From Armatimonadota bacterium (GTDB lineage Bacteria; Armatimonadota; Hebobacteria; CAIYQO01): 64,000 bases of DNA. The notes under the pieces were generated by a model. The model saw only the letters and a program-made list of their open reading frames with translations. It ran no database searches and had not been told where the DNA came from. Shown here piece by piece: positions 10,240-20,212 of this stretch; position 1 is the first letter of the stretch, and every line of letters begins with the position of its first letter. Location: positions 1 to 64,000 of the forward strand of contig JAKPKV010000114.1 of the NCBI GenBank assembly GCA_029553475.1, given 5' to 3'. Both the position numbers and the translations under genes were made by a program.

Positions 10240-10557
10240 GACGCCCTCCTTTCCTGCAGACACACGCGGAATATGCCCGCGCCGGTGCGATGAGACGCGC
10301 GAGAAATGGGACAATGACGAAGCTGGCCGCGGGGTGGTGAACGGCTCGACAGCATTTTTTCGAGCACGATGACGACTGCCCCCGCTGACTCCCTCCAAAT
10401 TGGTGCCTTTTTGCCGGCAACAGTCTGGGTATGACCACCGGCGCGATCGTATTTCAGCGGGTGGGCGGTCTGCGGTTGTCATGGTACGGGCGGCACTAGG
10501 GCACATTTGTGTTTTCTCCCTCCCCTACATGGGGGGAAAGTTCGTGCGGAGTGCATG

Positions 10558-10612
10558 CGCTGTGACACATGACTTCCGCGTTGTCCGGTACCCGGTCCGT
10601 CGGCCCGACCGC
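10558..10612 (+). repeat. Family F repeat
   Basis: gcgctgtgacacatgacttccgcgttgtccggtacccggtccgtcggcccgacc. Confidence 0.7.
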
Positions 10613-10740
10613 TGGTCGGGCCGCAGGGCACGATACAGCGTGACAACCCGCGACAGATAGGGGACAGGAGATCGGAGTAAGAGGTAGAGGATATGATGTC
10701 ATCCCGAAGGAATCAACCCCGCCGGCCACGGGCGGCGCAT

Positions 10741-11190
10741 CAGCGGACCCCGCGGGCAGCACCGGTCGCCCCCCACCCCCATGTCCCGCAGGGACCGAAG
10801 CCGTTCGCCACGGGTGGAGCGCCAGCGGAACCCGTGGACCCCGGCCCCGCAAACATCCACAGCCCCGCAGGGGCGACAGCGTCCCGTCCCATCGCTACCG
10901 CGGAGCATACGGAATCCTCCTCCTGCAACGTCACCGTCCGCTGCGGCTCGCGCTACCGCTTCATCGCGTCCCATCCGCTCACGCTGCTCGAGGAGGCGCG
11001 GGGCCATCTCCGGTCGGGGCGGCGAATGAATAGGCCATGCTCTCCTCCTGCTGTCGCCCCTGCGGGGCTGTGATGTTTTGCGGGCCGGGGTCCACGGGTT
11101 CCGCTATCGCTCCACCCGTGGCGAACGGCTTCGGTCCCTGCGGGACATGGGGGTGGGGGGCGACCGGGTGCTGCCCACGGGGTCCGCTGG
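10741..11190. repeat. Long inverted repeat, about 140-bp arms (family E)
   Basis: Arms 10741-10879 and 11051-11190 are near-identical in inverted orientation (ccgttcgccacgggtggagcg...ccccgcaggggcgacag). Confidence 0.8.
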
Positions 11191-11357
11191 CGCGTCGCCC
11201 GCGTCGGCGCCGTCCGATTCCCGTGGGGCGCCCCGGTCAAGATGGCGAAGCGAGGCGCAACGTGACGAGCCACTACAAGTAGGGATTAGGGGTGAGGGGT
11301 AGCGGGCCATCCTGGCCGCACATCGCTGATGTCAGCGCCCACCGGAGCGCGGCCATC

Positions 11358-11413
11358 ATGCGCTGTGCCACATGACTCCCGCGTTGCGCGGTATCCGGTC
11401 AGTCGGCCCGCGC
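11358..11413 (+). repeat. Family F repeat
   Basis: tgcgctgtgccacatgactcccgcgttgcgcggtatccggtcagtcggcccgcgc. Confidence 0.75.
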
Positions 11414-11692
11414 CGGCCAGTCCGCGGGGGCGGATTTTGTTGCTCCCGCCCCGGATTGCTGCTCTTTGATACATGCATATCGCGATCTCCAGCCTCCGGT
11501 TGGTCTGTTCGATCCGCCGCGTCCCTGGAGAGGGACGCCTGGCCGCCTGGCCCCGCAGGGGGTACTTCAGTGCCCGCGTCCCCCACCATAACGACAGGCG
11601 ACGATCAACGAGCAGCAATCCGGGGGACCGCTTCGCTGGCGGGATCGGTGCCGGCGGTTGACGCACGCGCGGTATATTTGGACAGCTGTGGC

Positions 11693-11721
11693 TTGACATT
11701 AGAACAAAAGTATGCCACACT
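11693..11721 (+). promoter_or_regulatory. Candidate prmA promoter, shared with the 19.1 kb promoter repeat
   Basis: TTGACA-N17-CACACT; spacer TTAGAACAAAAGTATGC matches the promoter at 19116-19144. Confidence 0.5.
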
Positions 11722-11866
11722 GCCGCCCATGCAGACCGCCTCCCGTACCGGGACCGCGGGGTTGCACGCCGCATACACGCCGCATACCCACTGGATAGCC
11801 CGCGACGGGCCGTCCAGCGGGCCTCATCTTCGTCAGGAGGCGAAACGGCGGGCTGAAAGGAACACG

Positions 11867-12730
11867 ATGGCCTGGTGGGTGGTGGAGCTACCGGTGGATG
11901 ATCCGCTGAGCGAGGCGGTGGCCGACGCGCTGCACCGCGCCGGCGCCGATGGCGCCGCCGAGGAGTGGCGCGGCGGGCGGACCTACGTGCGCGCCTTCTG
12001 GAAGGATGCGCCGGAGGCGGAGGTGCGCGGGCAGGTGGAGCGCGCGCTGGCGGAGCTGGCGCGGGTGGGCCTGCTGGCGGACACCCCCGCCTACACGCTG
12101 ACCACCCTGGAGGATCAGGACTGGCTGGAGGGGTGGAAGCAGTATTTCTCGCCCATCGAGATCGCGCCCACGCTGGCCATCGTGCCGAGCTGGATCCCTT
12201 TTGACGCCCAACCGGGGCAGCAGGTGGTGACGCTGGACCCCGGCATGGCCTTCGGCACCGGCACCCACGGCACCACGTATACCTGCCTGCGCGCGCTGGC
12301 CGCGTGGCTGCGGCCGGGGATGGCCGTCTGCGACGTGGGCACCGGCAGCGGCATCCTCGCCATCGCCGCGGCGAAACTGGGCGCCGGGCGGATAGTGGCC
12401 ACCGATCACGACGACCTGGCGGTGCGCGTGGCGCGCGAGAACGCCGCGCTGAACGGCGTCGCCGGCCGCATTGACTTTCGCGTCAGCGATCTGCTCGCCG
12501 GGGCGGACGGCCCCTTTGCGCTGGTGCTCGCCAACATCCTCGCCCCGGTGGTGCTCGCCCTCATCCCCGCCCTGCCGGCGGTGCTGCCCCCCGGCGGCCT
12601 CTTCATCTCCTCCGGCTACATCCTCACCCAGGAGGCGGACATCCGCGCCGCGCTGGAGGGCGCCGGCCACGCCCTCCGCGCCCGCTACGAACGCGAGGGC
12701 TGGGTGACGCTGGTCTCGGAGCGGCGCTAG
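11867..12730 (+). CDS. prmA: Ribosomal protein L11 methyltransferase
   Basis: LDPGMAFGTGTHGTT and DVGTGSGILAIAAAKLGA SAM-binding motifs; overall PrmA architecture. Confidence 0.92.
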   Translation: MAWWVVELPVDDPLSEAVADALHRAGADGAAEEWRGGRTYVRAFWKDAPEAEVRGQVERALAELARVGLLADTPAYTLTTLEDQDWLEGWKQYFSPIEIAPTLAIVPSWIPFDAQPGQQVVTLDPGMAFGTGTHGTTYTCLRALAAWLRPGMAVCDVGTGSGILAIAAAKLGAGRIVATDHDDLAVRVARENAALNGVAGRIDFRVSDLLAGADGPFALVLANILAPVVLALIPALPAVLPPGGLFISSGYILTQEADIRAALEGAGHALRARYEREGWVTLVSERR

Positions 12731-13024
12731 CCGCTCGCGTGTGCGCGTCACGCCCTCCAGACGCGGGCCCATGATTGAAACCGCCCGGTTCATGGAAAAA
12801 GAGGAGAAACGGGACAGGAGACATCCCTTGCCGGGGGCAAGAGCGCTGTGCGGGGCGTCTCGCGAACAGCGTACCACGCGGCCGGGTTGGCCCCCCGCAG
12901 CCTCGGCGAAGGGGACCGCGGCGTTGCACGCCGCGGCGACCGGGCCTTCCTGGAGGGCGAGACTCCGTCGAGCCGCGCGCAGGCACTCGGCTGGAGCCGT
13001 GACCATACCCGGGACCGCGGAGTA

Positions 13025-13084
13025 CATGCTCTTTGCCACATGAATACCGCATTGCTCGGAACCCGGTTCGTCGGCCCGGTCAGC
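13025..13084 (+). repeat. Family F repeat
   Basis: atgctctttgccacatgaataccgcattgctcggaacccggttcgtcggcccggtcagcg. Confidence 0.7.
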
Positions 13085-13110
13085 GTATCGAGCACGAGTG
13101 AGGGGAGCCC

Positions 13111-14541
13111 ATGGCCGTTGATCTCGCACGCGATCCCGAGGCGCTGGCGGCGGCGACCGCCGCCTTCCTTGACGCCGCGCCGCCGGCCGGGCCGGGCGGC
13201 GAGGCGGAGGCGATGCTGCGCCGCGCGGTGACGCCGCTGCTCGCCGACCTGTTCGCCCTCGACGCGAAGCTGCGCGAAAACGCCGACCTCTCCATCGCCG
13301 CCTTCTTCGGCGCCGCGCTGGTCGAGAAGATGGCGGGCATGCTGTTTCTCGCGCGCTTTTGCCTGCGCTTCATCGCCGTCAGCAGCGGTCAGAGCCTGGA
13401 CCTGACCGAGATGCGCCGGCTGCTCACCCTTGCCATCCAGGCGCTGTACCAAGTGCAGGCGGTGGAGGGGCTGATGTTCCTCTACGATGACGCCGCCGGC
13501 GGGCGCGCGGGGCGCCACGCGGAGTTCTGGGACGGCGCCTGCCTGCACCTGCTGTCTATGCTGGCGCTGCTGGCGGAGGGCCGCCTGCGGGTGCTCACCT
13601 TCCTGCACGAGCGCCCGCACGCCCGCCGGCACGTGGAGCAGATGATGGCCCTGCCCGACGCGCAGCGCGCGCCGGCGGCGCGGGAGCTGGGCCAGGACTA
13701 CCTGGACGCCCGCCGCGGCCAGCGCCCGATGGAGCCGCTGACCACGCCGCCCTACCTGACGATGCTCATGCAGTTCGACCCGGCGCCGCCCGACGACGCG
13801 GCCGCCGCCTTCGTGGCGCTGCTGGCCGCGCGCGAGCGCATCCGCGTCGCGGCCGAGAGCGGCGACGCCGCCATGCTGGCGCGCTGGATCGCCGAAGGCT
13901 CGGCGCCCGCCGCGCAGGCGGCGCTGCGCGCAGGGAAAGCGCACCTGGCGCCCGGACACTACGTGGATGCGCTGGCGCGGGTGATCCGCCATCCGCACGC
14001 GCCCCCGCTGCGCCTGGCCTGCGCCGTGCAGGAGCTGGGCCGGCTGAACCACGCCGCCAACCCCAACGGCGGCGACCCGAACCTCATCCCGCTGCTGCGC
14101 GAGATGGCGATGACCGACGTGCCCGATCGCGCGGGCGCCGCCCGCCTCGCCGCGCGCGCCGTCGCCGCCGTGGACGCCTTCAACGAGTCGCTCTACCTCA
14201 TCGAGAACGCGGTGATGGTGGAGGTGGGCGAGGAAGCCATCCTCCACCTGCGCGACACCCGCCGCCTGGCGCTGGCCGAGCACGCGGTGAAAGCCCGCCC
14301 CTTCCTGCAGATGGCGTACGAGGACGCCTTTGCCCACGTCCAGCGCGCGAAAAGCCTGATGGAATCCGTCTGGTCCGCCCAGTCCGAAGAGCTGGCGATG
14401 CTGTATCTCGCCCGCCTGAAAGAGCTGAAAGCCTACCCCGAGCTGCAGCAGCTCTGCCAGAAACGCACGAAGATCAGCGATCTTGCGCAGAAGACACTGG
14501 CGGAGCTGAAGCTGAGCATGTCGGCGTACCGGGAAGAATAA
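13111..14541 (+). CDS. Conserved-looking hypothetical protein
   Basis: 476-aa ORF with ATG and gagggg RBS; helical sequence; no family recognised. Confidence 0.65.
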   Translation: MAVDLARDPEALAAATAAFLDAAPPAGPGGEAEAMLRRAVTPLLADLFALDAKLRENADLSIAAFFGAALVEKMAGMLFLARFCLRFIAVSSGQSLDLTEMRRLLTLAIQALYQVQAVEGLMFLYDDAAGGRAGRHAEFWDGACLHLLSMLALLAEGRLRVLTFLHERPHARRHVEQMMALPDAQRAPAARELGQDYLDARRGQRPMEPLTTPPYLTMLMQFDPAPPDDAAAAFVALLAARERIRVAAESGDAAMLARWIAEGSAPAAQAALRAGKAHLAPGHYVDALARVIRHPHAPPLRLACAVQELGRLNHAANPNGGDPNLIPLLREMAMTDVPDRAGAARLAARAVAAVDAFNESLYLIENAVMVEVGEEAILHLRDTRRLALAEHAVKARPFLQMAYEDAFAHVQRAKSLMESVWSAQSEELAMLYLARLKELKAYPELQQLCQKRTKISDLAQKTLAELKLSMSAYREE

Positions 14542-14543
14542 GC

Positions 14544-14571
14544 CACGCCCCGCGGCACACCGCGGGGCGTG
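14544..14571. terminator. Hairpin between convergent genes
   Basis: CACGCCCCGCGGcacaCCGCGGGGCGTG. Confidence 0.5.
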
Positions 14572-14582
14572 CGGCGCTGCGC

Positions 14583-15722
14583 CTACAGACCGGCCTGAAA
14601 TACCACGTCTACGTTAGCGAACCACCACGGACTGCTGCGGTCGCCATACGCATCGGTGCCATATGCGGTGTTCGTCTGAACCGTGCGCAGCACCGTCAGG
14701 TTTTTCCCATTCGCGAACGGCAGGCCGACGCCGTCGGTCCAGTAGCATTTGGTATCCGATGCCGCGGTATCGCAGGTGACGATGTAGACATTGGTGTCGC
14801 CGCTCTGCAGCGAGATGGGCGTGGGCAGCGCCGTCACGACCCAGGCATCGCTCGCAGTCTCGCCGGTGGAGGTGACCTTGGAATTGGGGACGAAGGTCGC
14901 GGTGATATCGGTGGTCTGCGCCGCGGTGCCAACCTTGGCCAGCGAGCCGCCGTCCACCTTGAACAGGCGGAAGGTGTGCGCGACCGCCCCCTCCGCGCCG
15001 CGATGATAATAGCGATACTTCGTCAACTTGCCGTTGGTGCTCACCTTGAAAAAGAGACCGATCCGGTAGGTGCCATATCCGCCGAATGTCTTATTCGTAT
15101 AGGCGGTCGCAATCATGGATTCTTCCGGACCGGGGGTGCCTGGACCGATGGCCGACGGGTCAAAGGTGTTCGCCGTCACCTTGTGCTGCGGCAGCCAGCC
15201 GACATGGCCATCCAGATAGGCGAAGACGGCGCCCGTGTTATGCCGGAAAGCGACGCTGTTCGCGGCATCGAGCGTGTCCTGTCCCCCCTGCGAAATGACG
15301 TAGGGCTTTGTCCTCTCTTCGCCGTTGTAGTCAACCAGCACCGGCGCGTCCGACGGGAAGGTGACATCGCCCAGCGCCACGCCGGAGAGCAGACACCCGG
15401 CGACGTAGAAGTAGTCCGGCGCCGTTGACGTGCCTTTGCTGGACGAGGTGGGGCAATCCCAGACTTTGCCCGTCATGCCATAACTGCCGGCCAGCACGCC
15501 GTTCCACTCCTGCGCGGTGGGGAGCATTTCGTCGTGATCCTGCACGTACATCAGCATCGCCGTCACGAGCTGCCGCTCGTTGCTCAAGCAGGTGTTCTGC
15601 CGCGCCTTCTCGCGCGCTTTCGCGAAGACCGGGAAGAGAATCGCCGCGAGGATCGCGATAATGGCAATCACGACCAGCAGTTCGATGAGCGTAAATCCCT
15701 TGCTGAACCTGTGTGTGAGCAT
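14583..15722 (-). CDS. Prepilin N-terminal / H-x9-DG-H protein with C-terminal DUF4082-like domain
   Basis: [71 protein letters not shown]-terminus [35 protein letters not shown] resembles DUF4082. Confidence 0.8.
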   Translation of the reverse strand: MLTHRFSKGFTLIELLVVIAIIAILAAILFPVFAKAREKARQNTCLSNERQLVTAMLMYVQDHDEMLPTAQEWNGVLAGSYGMTGKVWDCPTSSSKGTSTAPDYFYVAGCLLSGVALGDVTFPSDAPVLVDYNGEERTKPYVISQGGQDTLDAANSVAFRHNTGAVFAYLDGHVGWLPQHKVTANTFDPSAIGPGTPGPEESMIATAYTNKTFGGYGTYRIGLFFKVSTNGKLTKYRYYHRGAEGAVAHTFRLFKVDGGSLAKVGTAAQTTDITATFVPNSKVTSTGETASDAWVVTALPTPISLQSGDTNVYIVTCDTAASDTKCYWTDGVGLPFANGKNLTVLRTVQTNTAYGTDAYGDRSSPWWFANVDVVFQAGL

Positions 15723-15834
15723 GAGAAACCTCCGTCTGAATGATTGGTTCACCCGGCATGTGCCTTCGGAGATGAACCTGTGTTTCATTCTAGAGGCGGT
15801 GGTCTTGCCGTCAACAGCAAATCGGGGTATTCTC

Positions 15835-15852
15835 TGCGTAACGCGTTACGCA
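15835..15852. promoter_or_regulatory. Candidate LacI-family operator
   Basis: Perfect 18-bp palindrome TGCGTAACGCGTTACGCA with central CG, 12 bp before the lacI-family ATG, in the divergent intergenic region. Confidence 0.7.
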
Positions 15853-15864
15853 AGGGGGACGCGC

Positions 15865-16884
15865 ATGATCTCAATACGGAAACTGGCGGAGATCGCCGGC
15901 GTCTCGACGACAACAGTCTTTCGCGCCCTGCACAATACCGGGCGCATCAAGCCGGAGACGCGACAGCGTCTCCTGGAGTTGGCGGCGCTCTACGCGTATC
16001 AACCGCCAGCGCTTGCGCCCAGCCGCTCGCGCTTTGTCGGCTGCCTGATGTCACGACTCGATGTGCCGTTCAACGCTCAGCTGCTCAGAGGGATTTCCGA
16101 GGCGCTGTTCGCGGAATCGTATTACCTGACCGTGCAGGAATCGCATTGCAACCTCTTGCATACACGCACGGCATTCCAGACATTCGCCGACCTGGACGTC
16201 TGCGGCGTCATTGCGTTAAGCGGTCATTACGAACCGATCCCCACGCAAAGCATTTTTCTCCTGCGCGGCAAGGGAATCCCGTTCGTCGCGGTTGATGCGT
16301 CAACCCCTACCACTGTGCCGGTTGACCGCGTGATGAGTAACGAGGATGCCATCGCGGAGATCGCGCTCGAATACCTGCTAGCGCTGGGACATCGCCGCAT
16401 CGGGTATCTGGGTCCGCCCGTCAGTGGAGAACATGGACGGTCAACGGCCGTGCTGCGCGCGATGAAGAAGCGCGGAGTGCCACCAGATCACTTCCTGGAT
16501 ATCGTGCCGGTGCCGTGGCTGTCCTATCGCCAGGATCCGCACTGCGCGGAGCGTCTGCGCGACTGTCTTTCCGGACCACGCCGTCCTACCGCCATCTTTA
16601 CCTTCAGCGATGATATGGGGATGTTCGTGCTGAAGATGGCGCTCAGGCTTGGCCTGCGCGTCCCCCGCGATGTAAGTGTGCTCGGGTGCTCGAATTTCAC
16701 GCTGTGCGACGATTTCGTGATTCCACTCACCTCTATCGAGCAATTTCCCGATGAGATCGGACGCTGCGCTGTACGGCTGCTGCTCGCGCGCATGACGGAG
16801 CAGACGGCGGATCATCATGCGACAACACATTGCATCGCGCCCCGCCTCGTCATGCGGGAATCCTGTGCCCGCGTTCCGCGCTAG
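15865..16884 (+). CDS. LacI family transcriptional regulator
   Basis: MISIRKLAEIAGVSTTTVFRALHNTGRIKPETRQRLLELAALYAYQP HTH; periplasmic-binding-like C-terminus. Confidence 0.92.
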   Translation: MISIRKLAEIAGVSTTTVFRALHNTGRIKPETRQRLLELAALYAYQPPALAPSRSRFVGCLMSRLDVPFNAQLLRGISEALFAESYYLTVQESHCNLLHTRTAFQTFADLDVCGVIALSGHYEPIPTQSIFLLRGKGIPFVAVDASTPTTVPVDRVMSNEDAIAEIALEYLLALGHRRIGYLGPPVSGEHGRSTAVLRAMKKRGVPPDHFLDIVPVPWLSYRQDPHCAERLRDCLSGPRRPTAIFTFSDDMGMFVLKMALRLGLRVPRDVSVLGCSNFTLCDDFVIPLTSIEQFPDEIGRCAVRLLLARMTEQTADHHATTHCIAPRLVMRESCARVPR

Positions 16885-16898
16885 GCGGTGGCTCCCGC

Positions 16899-17249
16899 TC
16901 ACTCTCCACAGAAATACTCGTCCCCATGCTCCGCCGCCGGGATGACGACGATGAGGGCGGTGATGGCGCCGTAGGCGCGGTGGGCGGTGCCGGGCTCGAT
17001 GATGATGGCGGTGCCGGGCTCCAGGGGGACGGTGTCGTCGTTGAGCTCCATCATGCCCGTGCCGGCGAGGATGTAGTAGTATTCCGTGGCCTTCTGGTGG
17101 TAGTGCCTGCGCGAGTCGGTGATCTCCGTCACGTGCAGGTTCGCCACCGGGGTGTCGTCGCGGGTGAAGATACGGTGGCTCGCGCCGCAGGGGCAGGGCA
17201 CCACCGTCGCCTCGTGCAGGTGGCGCACCTGATAGCCTTTCGTCGTCAT
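16899..17249 (-). CDS. Cupin domain protein
   Basis: HYHQKATEYYYILAGTGMMELNDDTVPLEPGTAIIIEPGTAHRA. Confidence 0.85.
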   Translation of the reverse strand: MTTKGYQVRHLHEATVVPCPCGASHRIFTRDDTPVANLHVTEITDSRRHYHQKATEYYYILAGTGMMELNDDTVPLEPGTAIIIEPGTAHRAYGAITALIVVIPAAEHGDEYFCGE

Positions 17250-17419
17250 GGCTGCGTCCTCCACCGCTATTGTACCGGAAACGGCGATGCAGCGCGCTTC
17301 ACCCCCTCGTGATACCCGTTGCATCGGATCCACACGCCCCGGATTTGACCGGCCCCGCGGCCGGAAACCGCGTGGGGCAGTGGGTGTCTATTCGGGATTG
17401 GGCATGCTAATGGGCGAAT

Positions 17420-18415
17420 TTACCCCGCCGCTTCCGGCGCGGGCAGGCCGGCCAGGGGCATCTCCGGCTCCGGCGCGGGTTCCGGCGCGATCACCCCTTC
17501 GTCGGTGAGCACGGCGCGCATGGAGGCGAGGGCGACGTCGATCTGGTCGTCCTCCGGCTCGGCGGTGGTGAGGCGCTGCAGCAGCATGCCGGGAAAGACG
17601 AGGATCTTCAGCAGCAGGTTCTCGCGAAAACGCCCGGCGAGGCGGATGAGCTCGTAGGCGACGCCGGCGATGAGCGGGATCATCAGCAGGCGCGAGGCGA
17701 AGCGGATGAAGACGTTTTCCGGCCAGCCGAAGACGGCGTGCATGAGGATGCCCACCACGAAGAAGAGGAAGATGAAGCTGGTGCCGCAGCGCGGGTGGAT
17801 GCGGCTGTACGGCTTCACCGCTTCCACGGTGAGCGCGGCGCCGGCTTCGTAGCCGTTGACCACTTTATGCTCGGCGCCGTGGTAGGCGAAGACGCGCTGC
17901 ACTTCCTTCGAGCGGCCCACCACCAGGATGTAGCCGATGAGCATGAGCACGCGCCCGACGCCCTCCGCCACGTTGTAGAGGAAGGTGGGGCCGGTGGGGA
18001 TGAACTGTTCCCAGAGCGTCTTGCCGGCGGCCTGCTTGTCCGGGTGGAAGGGCAAATACCCGGAGAGCCACGACGGGAGCAGGATGAAGAGCCCGATGGC
18101 GAGGCCGATGGAGGCGGCGATGGTGAGCGCGTAGGCGAGCGGCGTGGGTTTTTTCTGCTCCGGCTCCCCCTCCATGGCGACATCGGCGGACCACATCAGC
18201 GTTTTATACCCCAGGCGCAGCGAGTCCACGAGCGCCGGAGTGCCGCGCAGGAAGGCCAGCCGCCAGAGGGGATGGCGCGTGAAGCCGTCCACCTCGCCGC
18301 GGTGGATGACGATCTCGCCGCCTTTCGCGCGGCAGGCGGTGGCCACGCGCGATTTCCCCCGGATCATCACGCCCTCAATCACCGCCTGCCCGCCATATGC
18401 CGATCGTGACGCCAT
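17420..18415 (-). CDS. DUF1385 family membrane protein
   Basis: ASRSAYGGQAVIEGVMIRGK hallmark; HGAEHKVVNGYEAG; downstream of rpmE, a familiar neighbourhood. Confidence 0.88.
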   Translation of the reverse strand: MASRSAYGGQAVIEGVMIRGKSRVATACRAKGGEIVIHRGEVDGFTRHPLWRLAFLRGTPALVDSLRLGYKTLMWSADVAMEGEPEQKKPTPLAYALTIAASIGLAIGLFILLPSWLSGYLPFHPDKQAAGKTLWEQFIPTGPTFLYNVAEGVGRVLMLIGYILVVGRSKEVQRVFAYHGAEHKVVNGYEAGAALTVEAVKPYSRIHPRCGTSFIFLFFVVGILMHAVFGWPENVFIRFASRLLMIPLIAGVAYELIRLAGRFRENLLLKILVFPGMLLQRLTTAEPEDDQIDVALASMRAVLTDEGVIAPEPAPEPEMPLAGLPAPEAAG

Positions 18416-18556
18416 CACGCCCCTTCTCGCGCACCGGCCCGGTGAGCGCCCGGATGCGCCGTCCGACTCAAGGTCTCTCTTCAGGAGGGTACCCAAAACA
18501 GCGGGCCTTTTGCGCGTGTGAAATCGGCAAAAGGCCCCGCGAACGCCGGAGTCGGT

Positions 18557-18787
18557 TTATTTTTTCGCCGCGTGCTCGCGCTGCTCGCGGAAGGCCGCGT
18601 ACTTGCGGTTAAAGCGCTCCACGCGTCCCGCGATGTCCATGATCTTCTGCTGCCCGGTGTAGAATGGGTGGCAGGCCGCGCAGATTTCCACGCGAATCTC
18701 GCGCTGGGTCGAGCGCGTGGCAAAAGTGTTGCCGCAGGCGCAGGTGACCTTCGCGTTCACGTATCCCGGATGGATCCCCGATTTCAT
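18557..18787 (-). CDS. rpmE: 50S ribosomal protein L31
   Basis: [27 protein letters not shown]...[29 protein letters not shown]. Confidence 0.95.
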   Translation of the reverse strand: MKSGIHPGYVNAKVTCACGNTFATRSTQREIRVEICAACHPFYTGQQKIMDIAGRVERFNRKYAAFREQREHAAKK

Positions 18788-18882
18788 GCCTCACTCCTCA
18801 ATCACGGCCGCGTCAGACGCGCGACCGATATGATGCACCTGGCCCGGACGCGCGCAACCGCGTCTCCCATGGCCGGCGAGAC

Positions 18883-18911
18883 AGTATAGCACGGCGCGGG
18901 GGGATACGCAA
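18883..18911 (-). promoter_or_regulatory. Candidate rpmE promoter
   Basis: Reverse strand TTGCGT-N17-TATACT. Confidence 0.6.
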
Positions 18912-19115
18912 GATGGTGATGAGGGGTGTTCTGACTACGGCCGGGGCGGCGCCACTCCACGCTGTTGCGTGGCGCACTACCAACGCGCGGCGCTGTTTGG
19001 TGGGGCCGTGTATCACCCCGCGCTACGTGCTCTTTTGCGAAATGCGGGGTGATACCGCTATTGCCCCGAAGCGGGGAGCTGCCGGGCGATCTTCTCTTGT
19101 CATGGTTCAGGCGGC

Positions 19116-19144
19116 AGTATAGCACACTTTTGTTCTTTTGTCAA
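19116..19144 (-). promoter_or_regulatory. Strong sigma70-type promoter inside a dispersed repeat
   Basis: Reverse strand TTGACA-N17-TATACT; spacer AAAGAACAAAAGTGTGC shared with 11693-11721. Confidence 0.65.
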
Positions 19145-19229
19145 GCAGGTGTTTGCTTTGGGCTTGATACGACGGCGGCGACGAAATAGGGGAGCATCAT
19201 CCACTGCCTCCCTGCCGTCCTGGCGGAGA

Positions 19230-19520
19230 CGCCCACCGGCGGGGCCGGCGCGGAAGGGACAGACTCCGCAGGGCATGGCTGGACGGTGTCCGACACGGGG
19301 CAGCAGCGATGCGCCTGAGAAACTGTCTTGTAAGTGCTCGGTGTCGTCTCGCGGAGGATGGGGCGTGGCTGGCAAGGCGGAGTTCCGAGAGTGTATCGGG
19401 GGGATACATGCCAGGAACTCCAACGCCGCCAGCCACGTCACAGACCCGCGAGACGGCGGCGAGCACTTGCAAGACAGTTTCTGAGTGCGCGTTCGGCCAT
19501 GCGCAGTCAGTCCCGGCGGG
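19230..19520 (-). repeat. Family H repeat interrupted by MITE copy a
   Basis: ccggcgcggaagggacagactccgca...gcagcgatgcgcctga[MITE]tgagtgcgcgttcggccatgcgcagtcagtccc; compare intact copy 39234-39347. Confidence 0.85.
19319..19481. mobile_element. Palindromic MITE-like element, copy a (163 bp, TSD TGA)
   Basis: Ends GAAACTGTCTTG.../...CAAGACAGTTTC; flanked by TGA at 19316-19318 and 19482-19484; self-complementary over most of its length; interrupts a family H repeat. Confidence 0.88.
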
Positions 19521-19531
19521 GCCGAAGGAGG

Positions 19532-20212
19532 TTACATCAGCACTCGCACGTCCGCCGCGTCGAAGAGGGCGCCGTTCAGGTCGGCGCGGGACATGTCGGC
19601 GCCGGTGCAGTCGGCGTGGGTGAGGTTGGCGTGGGCGAAGGAGGCGTTTTCCACGCGCGCCTCGCGCAGGTCCGCGCCGTGCAGGGTCGCCTCGCGGAAG
19701 ACGGCGTTGCGCAGCAGGCTGTAGCGCAGGTCGGCGCTGGCCAGATGCGCGCCGTCCAGGTGCGCGTCGGTGAGGTCGGCGTACAGCAGCAGTGCGCCGG
19801 TGAGGTCGGCGCGGATGAGGTCGGCGCGCGCCAGCCGCGCCTTGCGCAGGTCGGTCTTCCAGCACATGGCGCCGATGAGCATGGCGCCGCCGAAATTGCC
19901 CTGCAGCGCCAGCGCGCCGGTGAGCACGGCGTTGACGAGCAGCGCGCCGACGAAATTCGCCTCCGTGAGGTTGGCGCCGTCCAGGTGCGCGTCGCAGAGG
20001 ATGGCGCCGTGGAAGGTGGCCGCGCTCAGCGCCGCCCCGCGCAGATCCGCGCCCGCCAGGTTCACGCCGGTGAAATTCGCCTCCGCCAGCGCCATGCCGC
20101 GCAGCGACGCCCCGCTGAGATCGGGCCGGCGCGGCGCGCGGTGCGCGCGGCGCCAGGCATTCCACGCCGGGACCCCCTCGTGCAGCAGGCCAAGCAGCTC
20201 CGGGTTCGCCAT
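19532..20212 (-). CDS. Pentapeptide repeat protein
   Basis: Tandem A(D/N)LxxA repeats (ANFTGVNLAGADLRGAALSAATFHGAILCDAHLDGANLTEANF...). Confidence 0.92.
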   Translation of the reverse strand: MANPELLGLLHEGVPAWNAWRRAHRAPRRPDLSGASLRGMALAEANFTGVNLAGADLRGAALSAATFHGAILCDAHLDGANLTEANFVGALLVNAVLTGALALQGNFGGAMLIGAMCWKTDLRKARLARADLIRADLTGALLLYADLTDAHLDGAHLASADLRYSLLRNAVFREATLHGADLREARVENASFAHANLTHADCTGADMSRADLNGALFDAADVRVLM

